A stretch of 64,000 bases of DNA from Streptomyces sp. NBC_00525 (GCF_036346595.1 NZ_CP107834.1:1922001-1986000), one strand, 5' to 3'; positions 53,842 through 61,921 are shown, counted from the first letter of the stretch. The notes: generated by a model from the letters alone, not told the origin. Numbers and translations: made by a program.

Positions 53842-54231
53842 ATGAGGGGCGACGGCCGGCGGACGGGATACGAGCAGGTGGACACGACAGGAACCGGCGG
53901 CCTCGGCGACGCTCCGGGCGCGGGTACGGACACCGTCGCCAGGGTCTTCGCGGCCCTCGCTTCTCCCGCGCGTCTGCGCATCCTCCAGGTCCTCACCCAG
54001 GGGCCGAGCGATGTGACGCGTCTGGTGGAGCAGGTGGGCGGAGCCGCGTCCACGGTGAGCCAGCACCTGTTCACCCTGCGGCGGGCCGGGTTCGTCGATT
54101 CCCGCAGGGAGGGGCGTCGGCAGGTGTACTTCACCGAGGAGTCGCAGGCGCTCACCGAGGTCCGGCGGGCGGCCGAACGGCTGGCCGCGCGCCAGGGCGA
54201 CGCCACCGGCCGGGGAGCGGCCGGCGGCTGA
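53842..54231 (+). CDS. ArsR/SmtB-type winged-helix regulator
   Basis: A 129-aa regulator. The winged helix covers about 30-105, with ALASPARLRILQVL, then ASTVSQHLFTLRRAGFVDS (recognition helix) and a wing RREGRRQVYF. It has no Cys, and the ELCVCDL metal site of ArsR/SmtB is replaced by DVTRLVEQV, so it may sense something other than a thiol-bound metal. The ATG at 53842 has only GAAG upstream; a GTG 12 codons later is an alternative that leaves the palindrome further upstream. It is the best candidate for binding the three local TCTACA-N4-TGTAGA sites. Confidence 0.87.
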   Translation: MRGDGRRTGYEQVDTTGTGGLGDAPGAGTDTVARVFAALASPARLRILQVLTQGPSDVTRLVEQVGGAASTVSQHLFTLRRAGFVDSRREGRRQVYFTEESQALTEVRRAAERLAARQGDATGRGAAGG

Positions 54232-54246
54232 CACCGCCGGCCGGAG

Positions 54247-54266
54247 CGCCGCCCGGCCGGGCGGCG
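54247..54266. terminator. Bidirectional terminator between the ArsR-type gene and the 72-aa gene
   Basis: CGCCGCCCGG followed by its exact complement CCGGGCGGCG, a perfect 20-nt palindrome between convergent stops. Confidence 0.75.
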
Positions 54267-54274
54267 GGGTCGCG

Positions 54275-54493
54275 CTACTTGGCGGCGTCCAGCGCGGCCA
54301 GCGCCTGCGCCCACCGTACGTACTTCAGCGAGGCCAGGTCCGCCACGGTCCTGACGCCGAACGCCTCGTCCAGCAGCTCACCGTCCCGGTCGGACACGCC
54401 CTTCAGAGCGGCCACCGGCGCGGCCAGGATCTCCGACAGCTCCTTGTCCGCCCACGCCGAGTCCAGCACCTTGCCGAGATCGATCGAAGCCAT
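54275..54493 (-). CDS. 72-aa helical protein under the third palindrome, function unknown
   Basis: A small soluble protein. Its second half (LLDEAFGVRTVADLASLKYVRWAQALAAL) has the helix-hairpin-helix look of domains that end in a GxxTVADLA turn; the N-terminal helix starts with SIDLGKVLDSAWADKELSEIL. DNA or protein contact is possible but not shown. The ATG at 54493 follows GGAGGG by seven bases. The palindrome TCTACA-CTTC-TGTAGA lies 41 bases upstream, so it shares control with terB and spo0M. Confidence 0.8.
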   Translation of the reverse strand: MASIDLGKVLDSAWADKELSEILAAPVAALKGVSDRDGELLDEAFGVRTVADLASLKYVRWAQALAALDAAK

Positions 54494-54534
54494 GTCCAAC
54501 CCTCCGGGAACGAGTGGGTGCGACCGCCGCACCC

Positions 54535-54550
54535 TCTACACTTCTGTAGA
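54535..54550. promoter_or_regulatory. Palindrome upstream of the 72-aa gene (site 3 of 3)
   Basis: TCTACA-CTTC-TGTAGA, a perfect 6-4-6 inverted repeat, identical to the other two sites outside the four-base spacer. Confidence 0.8.
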
Positions 54551-54627
54551 AAATACGAGCCCGGATCACCCCTCAAGGGCTTGATCGGGTCTCCGCCAAA
54601 AACGGCTGAAAGTACCGCCTTCTGCGG

Positions 54628-54681
54628 CTTCAGGGCCTTCGGGGTCTTCGGGTCCTTCAGGGTCTTCAGGGCCTTCGGGAC
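54628..54681. repeat. Six tandem copies of a 9-bp unit
   Basis: Units CTTCAGGGC, CTTCGGGGT, CTTCGGGTC, CTTCAGGGT, CTTCAGGGC and CTTCGGGAC run head to tail (consensus CTTCRGGGY). They lie just downstream of the DUF1772 gene stop and upstream of the third palindrome. They are probably noncoding. Confidence 0.85.
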
Positions 54682-54701
54682 GAGAGGTACCGAAGGACCC
54701 G

Positions 54702-55151
54702 TCAGCCGGCCGCCACCGCCAGCAGCGCGAACGCCGCCAGGGACAGGACCGTGCGGATGCGGTGGAAGGTGTTCCAGCGGGCCTCGAACGCGGTGCGGGC
54801 CGCCGTGTCGTCGCCGCCCTCGGACTGTGCGAGGGCGTTGTTCAGCGGGATGTTGCCCGCGACCGTGATCAGGTGGGAGGCCACGGCGCAGACCAGTGCG
54901 GCGAGCAGCAGGGGCCAGGTGTCCTCGCCGGTCTCCGTGAAGACGGGGACGGCCGGGAAGGCGATCACGCCGAGGAAGAGGAGCAGGAAGACCGGGCCGG
55001 GGACCTTCTCGTTGAAGCGGCGCATCGCGGCCGTGAACCCGGCGTCGGGCAGGACCGCGAGGCCGGGCATCACCGCGATGAGGAAGGTCAGCAGGAATCC
55101 GGCGTAGAGGCCGGTCGTGAGCACGGCGAGGGTCAGGAACAGCGAGGCCAT
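54702..55151 (-). CDS. DUF1772 (anthrone-oxygenase-like) membrane protein
   Basis: A 149-aa protein with four hydrophobic segments (about 3-30, 49-70, 80-103 and 130-148) and the DUF1772 pattern: AMRRFNEKVPGP near the second helix, GNIPLNNALAQ and FEARWNTFHRIRTVLSLAAF. Family members are small four-helix membrane proteins, some related to anthrone oxygenases; the bacterial role is mostly unknown. The ATG at 55151 has only a weak ribosome site. A 6-6-6 inverted repeat lies 41 bases upstream. Confidence 0.88.
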   Translation of the reverse strand: MASLFLTLAVLTTGLYAGFLLTFLIAVMPGLAVLPDAGFTAAMRRFNEKVPGPVFLLLFLGVIAFPAVPVFTETGEDTWPLLLAALVCAVASHLITVAGNIPLNNALAQSEGGDDTAARTAFEARWNTFHRIRTVLSLAAFALLAVAAG

Positions 55152-55192
55152 GGGCCCATCATGGCCTGCGGGGAGCGGCCGCACCGCCTGAT

Positions 55193-55210
55193 TTCGCAGA
55201 TGTGTGCGAA
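55193..55210. promoter_or_regulatory. Inverted repeat upstream of the DUF1772 gene
   Basis: TTCGCA-GATGTG-TGCGAA, perfect 6-6-6 symmetry in the gap between the VWA lipoprotein stop and the DUF1772 start. It looks like a dimeric regulator site; no regulator gene is adjacent. Confidence 0.5.
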
Positions 55211-55231
55211 CCGCTCCCCGGTGCGCGGCCG

Positions 55232-56845
55232 TCAGTCCATCTCGCCCTCTCCGGTGTCCTCCACGACATCCCCGCCGCCCTTGAGCCGGTCGGCGCGGCC
55301 GATCGCGTCGGCGAGCTTGGAGACCGAGGAGTCCTCCGTACGCGTGGCCAGCTTGCGCGCCCGCGCGGCGAGTTCGCCGAGGCCGGGGGCGCCGGGCAGG
55401 CTGCCGCCGCGCAGGTTCTCCGCGAAGTAGGCGGCCACCGCCGTGACCTGGAGCCGGTCGCTGCGGCCGCCCCACAGCTTGCCGGTGACCGCGCCGGTCT
55501 CCACCGAGCCGGTCTTCTCGTGCGGGGTACGGGTCTTGGGGTCGAGCCAGCGCACCGTGGCGGTGGCGACATGGCCGGAGGCGCCGTCGCGCAGGTGCAC
55601 CGCGTACAGGGCGGTCACCGTGTGGCCGGGGCCGACCTCGCCGCCGTCCACGCTGTCGTCGCGGAAGTCGTCGTCGGCGACCTTGCGGTTCTCGTAGCCG
55701 ATCAGCTTGAACTTCTCGACGGTCTCCGGGTCGAACGCGACCTGTGCCTTGGCGTCGCGGGCGGTCAGTTCGAGGTGGGCCGGGAGCTGGTCGACGAAGA
55801 CCTTGCGGGCCTGCTCCTCGTCGGAGACGTAGGTGGTGTGGCCGTCGCCCTTGTTGGTCAGCTCCTCCATGAAGGCGTCGCCGTACTCGCTGCCGACGCC
55901 CACGCCGAACAGGGTGATGCCGTGCTCGCGGCGGGCGGAGTCGATGCGTTCGAGGATGTCGTCCGCCTTGGTTTCACCGGTGTTGGCCAGTGCGTCGGAG
56001 AGCAGGACGACCCGGTTGTTGGCGCCCTTGCGCAGGCCCTCGACGGCCTCGTCGTAGCCGCGCTCCACACCGGCGCCGACGTTGGTGGAGGAGCCGGGCT
56101 CCAGGGAGTCGACCGCGTCGCGGACCTCGCCCCGGTGGCCCTTCAGCCGGGTCATGGGCCGGACGGTCTCCGCCTCGTCGCTGAAGGTGACCAGGCTGAT
56201 CGAGTCGTCGTCGCGCAGTTCGTCGGTGAGGATGCCGAGCGAGGTCTTCACGAGCCCGAGCCGGTCGGGCGAGTTCATCGAGCCGGAGACGTCCACCACG
56301 AAGGTGAGGGCGGCCGGGGGCCGGTCGGCGCTGCTGGGCGCCGCCCTGGTGGCCAGCCCGACCCGGACCAGCGACCAGTCGCCGCCCTCGCCGCCCGCCC
56401 GGGCGCCGTCCACCGAGACCGAGAAGCCGTTGCCGGTGGGCCGGTGGTAGCCCTGCCGGAAGCTGTTGACGAACTCCTCCGGCCGCACGCTCTGGGCACC
56501 GGGCAGCCGCCCGTCGGCGAGGGTGCGGCGGGCGTAGCCGTACGAGGCGGTGTCCACGTCCAGCGCGAAGGTGGACAGGTAGTCGGGTGCGTCGGGGCCC
56601 TTGAGCCGGTCGGGGCCGTCCGTGGGGCCGCCGTTCGGCCCGTCCGTGGGCCCGGCCCGCAGATCGTCCGTCGCCCCCTTGGTGCCGGCGGGCGCGGGTG
56701 CGGGCGCTCCGGCGCGGCGGTCGGCCGAGGAGGCCGCGTCCCGGCCCGGCTCGCCCGAGCAGCCGGTGAGCAGCACGCCGGCCGCGAGCAGCAGCCCGAG
56801 CGCCCCCTGATGCCTCCGCCGGTGATTCCGTGTGCGGCGTTCCAT
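55232..56845 (-). CDS. VWA-domain lipoprotein (YfbK-like)
   Basis: A 537-aa exported lipoprotein. The signal peptide ends in LLTGC. A low-complexity Ala/Pro/Gly/Asp region follows (about 35-85), then the N-terminal YfbK domain (YLSTFALDVDTASYGYARRTL, VRPEEFVNSF). The VWA domain (about 175-350) has an intact metal site DVSGSMN, an SSTN Thr region and LLSDALANTG. The C-terminal DUF3520-type domain follows. Such proteins sit on the outer face of the membrane with unknown partners. AGGGGG precedes the ATG. It is a single gene between the ABC unit and the DUF1772 gene. Confidence 0.9.
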   Translation of the reverse strand: MERRTRNHRRRHQGALGLLLAAGVLLTGCSGEPGRDAASSADRRAGAPAPAPAGTKGATDDLRAGPTDGPNGGPTDGPDRLKGPDAPDYLSTFALDVDTASYGYARRTLADGRLPGAQSVRPEEFVNSFRQGYHRPTGNGFSVSVDGARAGGEGGDWSLVRVGLATRAAPSSADRPPAALTFVVDVSGSMNSPDRLGLVKTSLGILTDELRDDDSISLVTFSDEAETVRPMTRLKGHRGEVRDAVDSLEPGSSTNVGAGVERGYDEAVEGLRKGANNRVVLLSDALANTGETKADDILERIDSARREHGITLFGVGVGSEYGDAFMEELTNKGDGHTTYVSDEEQARKVFVDQLPAHLELTARDAKAQVAFDPETVEKFKLIGYENRKVADDDFRDDSVDGGEVGPGHTVTALYAVHLRDGASGHVATATVRWLDPKTRTPHEKTGSVETGAVTGKLWGGRSDRLQVTAVAAYFAENLRGGSLPGAPGLGELAARARKLATRTEDSSVSKLADAIGRADRLKGGGDVVEDTGEGEMD

Positions 56846-56977
56846 TCCGTACCCCCTGTGTCGTCACGTCAGCACTTGTGAATGTGACGCGCGAGCGGGG
56901 CCGCGGGACCGGCCGAAAGCGTTGCGGAACGATCTCGATGCGGCAACGGGGAGCGCACAACGGGCGGAATGTCAAGG

Positions 56978-57856
56978 TCAGGACACGATGTCCTTACGAC
57001 TGAATCCCCGGAAGGCGAAGGCGAGCAGGATCAGGGCATAACTCACCGATACCGCCGCGCCCTTGGCCATGCCGCCCCACTCGATGGCGGGCTGGAGGGC
57101 GTCGGCCCAGGCGAACTGCCAGTGGGCGGGCAGCAGCTCGCGCCAGGAGCCGAGCGCGGTCACCGCGTCGAGCACATTGCCGACGATGGTGAGCCCCACC
57201 GCGCCGCCGACCGCGCCGAGCGGGGCGTCGGTCCGCGTCGAGAGCCAGAACGCCAGCCCGGCGGTCACCAGTTGGGACACGAAGACGAACGCGACGACGA
57301 GCGCGAGGCGCCACACCGCTTCCCCGGCCGCCAGCGTCCCCCCGGTCGGCAGCTCCAGCGGCCCCCAGCCGTACGCCGCCGCGCCGGCCGCGAGCGCGAC
57401 GAGCGGCAGCAGCACCATCGCGGCGAGGCTGAAGCCCAGCGCGACGACGAGCTTGCTCCACAGCAGCCTGCTCCGGGGCACGGGCGCGGCCAGCAGATAG
57501 CGCAGCGAGGACCAGCTCGCCTCGGACGCCACGGTGTCGCCGCAGAACAGCGCGACCGGGACGACGAGCAGGAAGCCCGCCGAGACGAACAGGCAGGTGG
57601 CGGCGAAGTTGGCGGCGGACGCGGTGGCGGTGTCCATCAGCGTGATGCGGTCGTCGCCGCCGGGCCCGCCGTCCGGGGTGCCGCCGATGGCGAACGCGAT
57701 GATCAGGACGAACGGCAGCGCGGCCAGCACTCCGCCCATGAGCAGCGTGCGGCGGCGGCGCAGTTGCCGTACCGCCTCCACGCGCAGCGGGAGCGTGTGG
57801 CGGGCGCGGTAGCCGGGGGCCTCGGGGGCCGTGGTGAGGTCGGCTGCGGTGCTCAT
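56978..57856 (-). CDS. ABC-2 type permease
   Basis: A 292-aa membrane protein with six hydrophobic segments, beginning at RTLLMGGVLAALPFVLIIAF after a basic cytoplasmic N-terminus. The CGDTVASEASWSSLRYLLAAPV stretch is typical of ABC-2 exporters. Its ATG overlaps the stop of the hydrolase-ATPase fusion gene by four bases (ATGA), so the fusion protein supplies its ATPase. Substrate unknown. Confidence 0.88.
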   Translation of the reverse strand: MSTAADLTTAPEAPGYRARHTLPLRVEAVRQLRRRRTLLMGGVLAALPFVLIIAFAIGGTPDGGPGGDDRITLMDTATASAANFAATCLFVSAGFLLVVPVALFCGDTVASEASWSSLRYLLAAPVPRSRLLWSKLVVALGFSLAAMVLLPLVALAAGAAAYGWGPLELPTGGTLAAGEAVWRLALVVAFVFVSQLVTAGLAFWLSTRTDAPLGAVGGAVGLTIVGNVLDAVTALGSWRELLPAHWQFAWADALQPAIEWGGMAKGAAVSVSYALILLAFAFRGFSRKDIVS

Positions 57857-60513
57857 GCGGAGCCTCCGGAGATCAGGGTGAGGAAGGCGTCCTCCAGGCG
57901 GCGGTGCGGTCCGACGCCGGTCAGCGGCACGTCGAGGCGGACCAGTTCGGCGACCAGGCCGGGCGCCGTCGCCCCGTCGAGCCGGACCAGCAGGCCGTGG
58001 CCGTCGTCGGTGCGCACGGCGGAGCCGATGCCGGGCAGGGCGGCGATCTTGTCCACGACGGGTTCGGTGAGCGGGTCGGCCGCGGTGACCAGGAGCATGT
58101 CGCCGGAGCCGGTGATCTCCGCGACCGGGCCGGCCTGGACGAGCCTGCCGCGGTCCATGACGACCAGATGCGTGCAGGACTGCTCGACCTCGGACAGGAG
58201 GTGGCTGGAGACGATCACGGTGCGGCCGCCGGCCGCGTACCGGATCATCACGTCCCGCATCTCGCGGATCTGCGGCGGGTCGAGCCCGTTGGTCGGTTCG
58301 TCGAGGATGAGGAGGTCCGGCATGCCGAGCATGGCCTGGGCGATGGCCAGGCGCTGCCGCATGCCCTGCGAGTAGGTGCGCACGGCGCGGGCCAGGGCGT
58401 CGCCGAGACCGGCGATCTCCAGTGCCTCCTCGATGTGCGCGTCCTCGGCGGGGCGGCCGGTGGCCTGCCAGTACAGCTCCAGGTTGGCGCGGCCGGACAG
58501 ATGCGGGAGGAAGCCGGCGCCCTCGACGAAGCAGCCGACGCGGGACAGCACGGGCGCGCCGGGGCGGATGGCCTGCCCGAAGACCCGGATCTCGCCGTCG
58601 TCGGGGGTGATGAGCCCCATGAGCATGCGCAGTGTCGTCGTCTTGCCGGCGCCGTTGGGCCCGAGCAGGCCGAGCACCTGCCCCTTCTCGACCCGGAAGG
58701 ACAGGTCGCGGACGGCATACCGCTCGGCGGACCCGGCGTACTTCTTGGACAGGCCGGTGATCCGCAGCGGTACGTCGGCGAGTGCCGGATCGGGTGCGGG
58801 CGTCGCGGTACGGCGCCGGGCGGTGAGCAGCAGGGCCGCGGCGGCGGCCAGCGCGGCGGCGGGCAGCCCCCAGGTCCACCAGGGCAGCGGGGCCGCGCCG
58901 GTTTCGAGGCCGGGCGCGGTGGGAAGCGTGAGGGGCCCTTCGAGGGAGACGGTGTACGTGGCCGGCGCGGCCGGGGACGCGTAGCCGAGGTCGGTCGTGG
59001 CCAGGACGAGCCGGAGCCGGTGGCCCGCTTCGAGTTCGTGGTCGATCGCGGGCAGCGTCAGCTCCAGCGGCTTGCCCTGCCGCTCGGGCGTGATCCGGTA
59101 GGGGGCGACGAGCTGGGCGGGCAGTACCTGGCGCTTGCCGTCCGGGGAGACGTCGTACACCTTGCCGAACAGGACCGCGTCGCCGTGGTCGGCCTCGACG
59201 GTGACCCGGACGGTGGGGGCGCCGGTGACGCGGCGGGCGGTGGTCAGCGGGGCGGAGTCGAAGCGGGCGTACTGGCCGGGGAAGTCGAGGGCGAGGCCGA
59301 GGCCGAAGGTGGAGAGCCGGGCCAGTGAGCCGCCGGCGCCGGGGACCGCGGAGATGGCGGGCGGGTTGCCGCCGGGCGGGTTGGCGATCTTCTGCGGTTC
59401 GCCGCGCAGTTCGACGGGGACCCCGCCGCTGTGCAGCCCCGGATAGGTGTCGGAGGTGGCGCCCCGGGTGAGGGCGGCGCCGTCGGTGGAGTCGATGCCG
59501 CCGGTGCGGGTGGTGCGGAAGGCGGGGCCGGTGTCGGCGCCCTCCTCCCCCTTCAGATAGCGGTCGAACCAGGTGCCGATCCTCTTCTCGACCCGGTCGG
59601 TCTCGCGGTCGCCGCCGTCGTGGCCGCCGGCGATCCAGTCCACGGAGACGGGGGCGCCGTTGGCGGCGATGGCCTTCGCCATGGCGTCGGCCTGGCCGAG
59701 CGGGAAGAGGGAGTCGGTCTGGCCCTGGACGATCAGGGCGGGGGCCTTGATGCGGTCGGCGACGGCGCTCGGGGAGCGTTCGGCGAGCAGGGTGCGCGCG
59801 GCGGCGTCGGGCTTGCCGCTGACGGCGACCCGTTCGTACAGCTCGCAGAGCTTCTTCTCGAAGTTGCCGCAGCCGCCGCCGGAGTTGACGAAGATCCCGG
59901 CCCAGAGTTTCTTGAACACCCCGTCCGGGAAGAGCGCGTCAGCGAGGTTCCAGTAGGTGATCTGCGGGGCGATGGCGTCGACGCGCCGGTCGTGGCCCGC
60001 GGCGAGCAGCGAGACGGCGCCGCCGTAGGACGCGCCGGTGATGCCCACGCGCGGGTCGCCCTCGGCGTCGAGCCGCACCTCGGGGCGGCCGGCGAGCCAG
60101 TCGATCAGCCGTGAGACGTCCTCGACCTCGCGGTCCGGGGCGTTCAGCGAGATGGTTCCGCCCGACTTGCCGAAGCCGCGCGCGGACCAGGTGAGCACGG
60201 CGTATCCGTCGCGGGCGAGCCGCTCCGCCTGGGCACGGGTCTCCGCCTTGCTGCCGCCGAACCCGTGGCCGATGAGCACGGCGGGCCTGCGCCCGGCGCC
60301 GCCGGCCGTGAAGTAGGAGGTGTCCAGGGTCACCCCGTTCACGTGCATCATCCGGTCCTGGCGGTGCACGGCGGGCCCGCTGTCGTCGGCCGCGGCGCTC
60401 CAGGTGCCCGCGCCGGCCAGTACCAGGAGCGCGGCACCGGCCGCCGTCCAACGGCCTCGGGTGCGCGGCAGCAGCCGCCGCCACCGGGGCGTACGCGCAA
60501 CAGGGGTGTCCAT
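57853..60513 (-). CDS. Fusion of an extracellular alpha/beta hydrolase with an ABC ATPase
   Basis: An 886-aa two-part protein. A signal anchor (about 21-42) precedes an X-Pro-dipeptidyl-peptidase/CocE-type alpha/beta hydrolase (about 45-530). Its nucleophile Ser161 is in GASYGG, with an oxyanion HGFGGSK, an Asp in QGQTDSLFP and a His in AGGHDGGD, then a C-terminal beta-jelly-roll. One transmembrane helix (about 541-562) leads to a cytoplasmic ABC ATPase (580-886: GPNGAGKTT, YSQGMRQRLAIAQAML, LLILDEPTNGLD). The topology places hydrolase outside and ATPase inside. It is cotranslated with an ABC-2 permease. Likely hydrolyses a substrate or product of the same exporter; the substrate is unknown. 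Confidence 0.88.
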   Translation of the reverse strand: MDTPVARTPRWRRLLPRTRGRWTAAGAALLVLAGAGTWSAAADDSGPAVHRQDRMMHVNGVTLDTSYFTAGGAGRRPAVLIGHGFGGSKAETRAQAERLARDGYAVLTWSARGFGKSGGTISLNAPDREVEDVSRLIDWLAGRPEVRLDAEGDPRVGITGASYGGAVSLLAAGHDRRVDAIAPQITYWNLADALFPDGVFKKLWAGIFVNSGGGCGNFEKKLCELYERVAVSGKPDAAARTLLAERSPSAVADRIKAPALIVQGQTDSLFPLGQADAMAKAIAANGAPVSVDWIAGGHDGGDRETDRVEKRIGTWFDRYLKGEEGADTGPAFRTTRTGGIDSTDGAALTRGATSDTYPGLHSGGVPVELRGEPQKIANPPGGNPPAISAVPGAGGSLARLSTFGLGLALDFPGQYARFDSAPLTTARRVTGAPTVRVTVEADHGDAVLFGKVYDVSPDGKRQVLPAQLVAPYRITPERQGKPLELTLPAIDHELEAGHRLRLVLATTDLGYASPAAPATYTVSLEGPLTLPTAPGLETGAAPLPWWTWGLPAAALAAAAALLLTARRRTATPAPDPALADVPLRITGLSKKYAGSAERYAVRDLSFRVEKGQVLGLLGPNGAGKTTTLRMLMGLITPDDGEIRVFGQAIRPGAPVLSRVGCFVEGAGFLPHLSGRANLELYWQATGRPAEDAHIEEALEIAGLGDALARAVRTYSQGMRQRLAIAQAMLGMPDLLILDEPTNGLDPPQIREMRDVMIRYAAGGRTVIVSSHLLSEVEQSCTHLVVMDRGRLVQAGPVAEITGSGDMLLVTAADPLTEPVVDKIAALPGIGSAVRTDDGHGLLVRLDGATAPGLVAELVRLDVPLTGVGPHRRLEDAFLTLISGGSA

Positions 60514-60685
60514 GCACCGACCCTATGCGGCCCGCCGCCCGGCCCCGCCTGCCCCGGGGCGGAACTCCCGCACCTCCTCAAGAGGTACGGGGCCCGGCCC
60601 GCGTACTCCGCGCGCGGTACGCGCCGGTCCCCGCGCCTGTGGGAATCGGGTCGCCCGGAGGGCCGTGCTCTGGAACGCTGCCGTC

Positions 60686-61222
60686 ATGCATCGACCGGAG
60701 GCACTGCTGATCGGCGGACGCGCCGGGGTGGGGAAGACGACGGCGGCGTGGGAGGTGTCGGCCCGGCTGCGCGCGGCCGGAGTGGCACACGCGGTCGTGG
60801 ACGGCGACTTCATGGGCGCCGTGCATCCCGCGCCCGACGGCGACCCGGACCGCTCCCTGATCACCGCACGCAATCTGGCGGCCGTCTGGGCCAACTACGC
60901 GGAGCTGGGCCTGCGCCGGCTCGTCTACACCAACACGGTGAGCGTGCTGGCCGGTTCGGCGCCCATGTTCGAGCGGGCGATGGGGGCGGAGGTGCGGTGC
61001 GTACGGGTGCTGCTGACCGCGTCCGACACGACGGCCGCCGAGCGGCTCGCCGGCCGCGAGACCGGGTCGGGGCTGGAGCGGGAGTTGCGGAACAGCGCCC
61101 GCAAGGCCCGGCTGCTCGACGCGCAGGCCCCGCCCGACACGGTGCGGGTGCCGACGGACGGGCGGACGGTGGTGGACGTCGCGGCACGGATCGTCGCGCT
61201 GACGGGGTGGCTGGGGCACTAA
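60686..61222 (+). CDS. P-loop nucleotide kinase-like protein
   Basis: A 178-aa small P-loop protein. Walker A is GGRAGVGKTT near the start, DGDFMG follows as in adenylylsulfate/chloramphenicol-kinase-like enzymes, and a Walker B-like YTNTVSVL and an Arg-rich lid (RLAGRETGSGLERELRNSARK) come later. It probably phosphorylates a small molecule, but the substrate cannot be read from sequence. The start at ATG 60686 gives the P-loop at the usual position. Its stop overlaps that of the DUF4291 gene by four bases on the opposite strand. Confidence 0.8.
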   Translation: MHRPEALLIGGRAGVGKTTAAWEVSARLRAAGVAHAVVDGDFMGAVHPAPDGDPDRSLITARNLAAVWANYAELGLRRLVYTNTVSVLAGSAPMFERAMGAEVRCVRVLLTASDTTAAERLAGRETGSGLERELRNSARKARLLDAQAPPDTVRVPTDGRTVVDVAARIVALTGWLGH

Positions 61223-61842
61223 GGCGTGGGCACGGGCAGCGGGGTGCCCTCGGGCAGCGGGTACGGGGACTCGGCGGGGAGCAGCGTGCTCGCCTCGTCC
61301 GTCGCTCCGGCCCGGACCAGGGCGTGGATCTTCCGGGCGAGCGGGGTGACGTCGCGAACGGCGACGGTCCACTCGTCCGCGTACCGCCGGGACGCCTCGC
61401 CCGCGAGCCCGAGTTGCAGCGAGCGGTGCGGGAGGCGGTTGAGGTGCAGGTCGCGTTCGGGGTCCCACTGGACGCGGGCGGGGGCGCGGCGCAGATCGCG
61501 CTGCCAGGTGGCGCGGTCGGGGTGCACGCCGTGTTGGTAGTGGGAGAGTTCGGCGTGGCCGAGGGCCCAGTCGAAGCCCTCGCGGGTGATCTCGATGGCG
61601 AGGACGGTCTCCTGGCCCTCCTTCGTCCCCCAGCCGCAGCGGTACATCATCCACAGGAAACTCGGCTTGATCCATGTCATCCGGTCGCGCTTCCAGGCGG
61701 CCGGGAAGCGCCCGTCGCGGGCGGCCGGGAGACCGAGCGACGGGGTGTACGCCTGATAGACGGTCACGGTGTCGGCGGTGTGGAGCGCGCGGATCTCGTG
61801 CGGGGGCCGGGTGGTCGCGGATACGGACACGGATGCGGTCAT
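61219..61842 (-). CDS. DUF4291 family protein
   Basis: A 207-aa soluble protein matching DUF4291 along its length: IRALHTADTVTVYQAYTPSLG, MTWIKPSFLWMMYRCGWG, EITREGFDWAL and QWDPERDLHLNRLPHRSLQLGL. The Trp/Met/Tyr-rich motif is the family hallmark; the function is unknown. The ATG at 61842 begins MTASVSVSATTRPP. It is convergent with the kinase-like gene and divergent from the VC0807-family gene. Confidence 0.85.
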   Translation of the reverse strand: MTASVSVSATTRPPHEIRALHTADTVTVYQAYTPSLGLPAARDGRFPAAWKRDRMTWIKPSFLWMMYRCGWGTKEGQETVLAIEITREGFDWALGHAELSHYQHGVHPDRATWQRDLRRAPARVQWDPERDLHLNRLPHRSLQLGLAGEASRRYADEWTVAVRDVTPLARKIHALVRAGATDEASTLLPAESPYPLPEGTPLPVPTP

Positions 61843-61921
61843 ACGGGCATTCCAGCACCGGGGGCCGGGGGACGGCGAACGAGTTTGCGTACGCCGGTGC
61901 CCGGCGGTGTCCTCCCGCACG

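Noticed and set aside
54518..54868. A plus-strand ORF translating the 9-bp repeats into an FG/FR-rich peptide
   Set aside because: It starts just before a regulatory palindrome, has no ribosome site and runs antisense into the DUF1772 gene.
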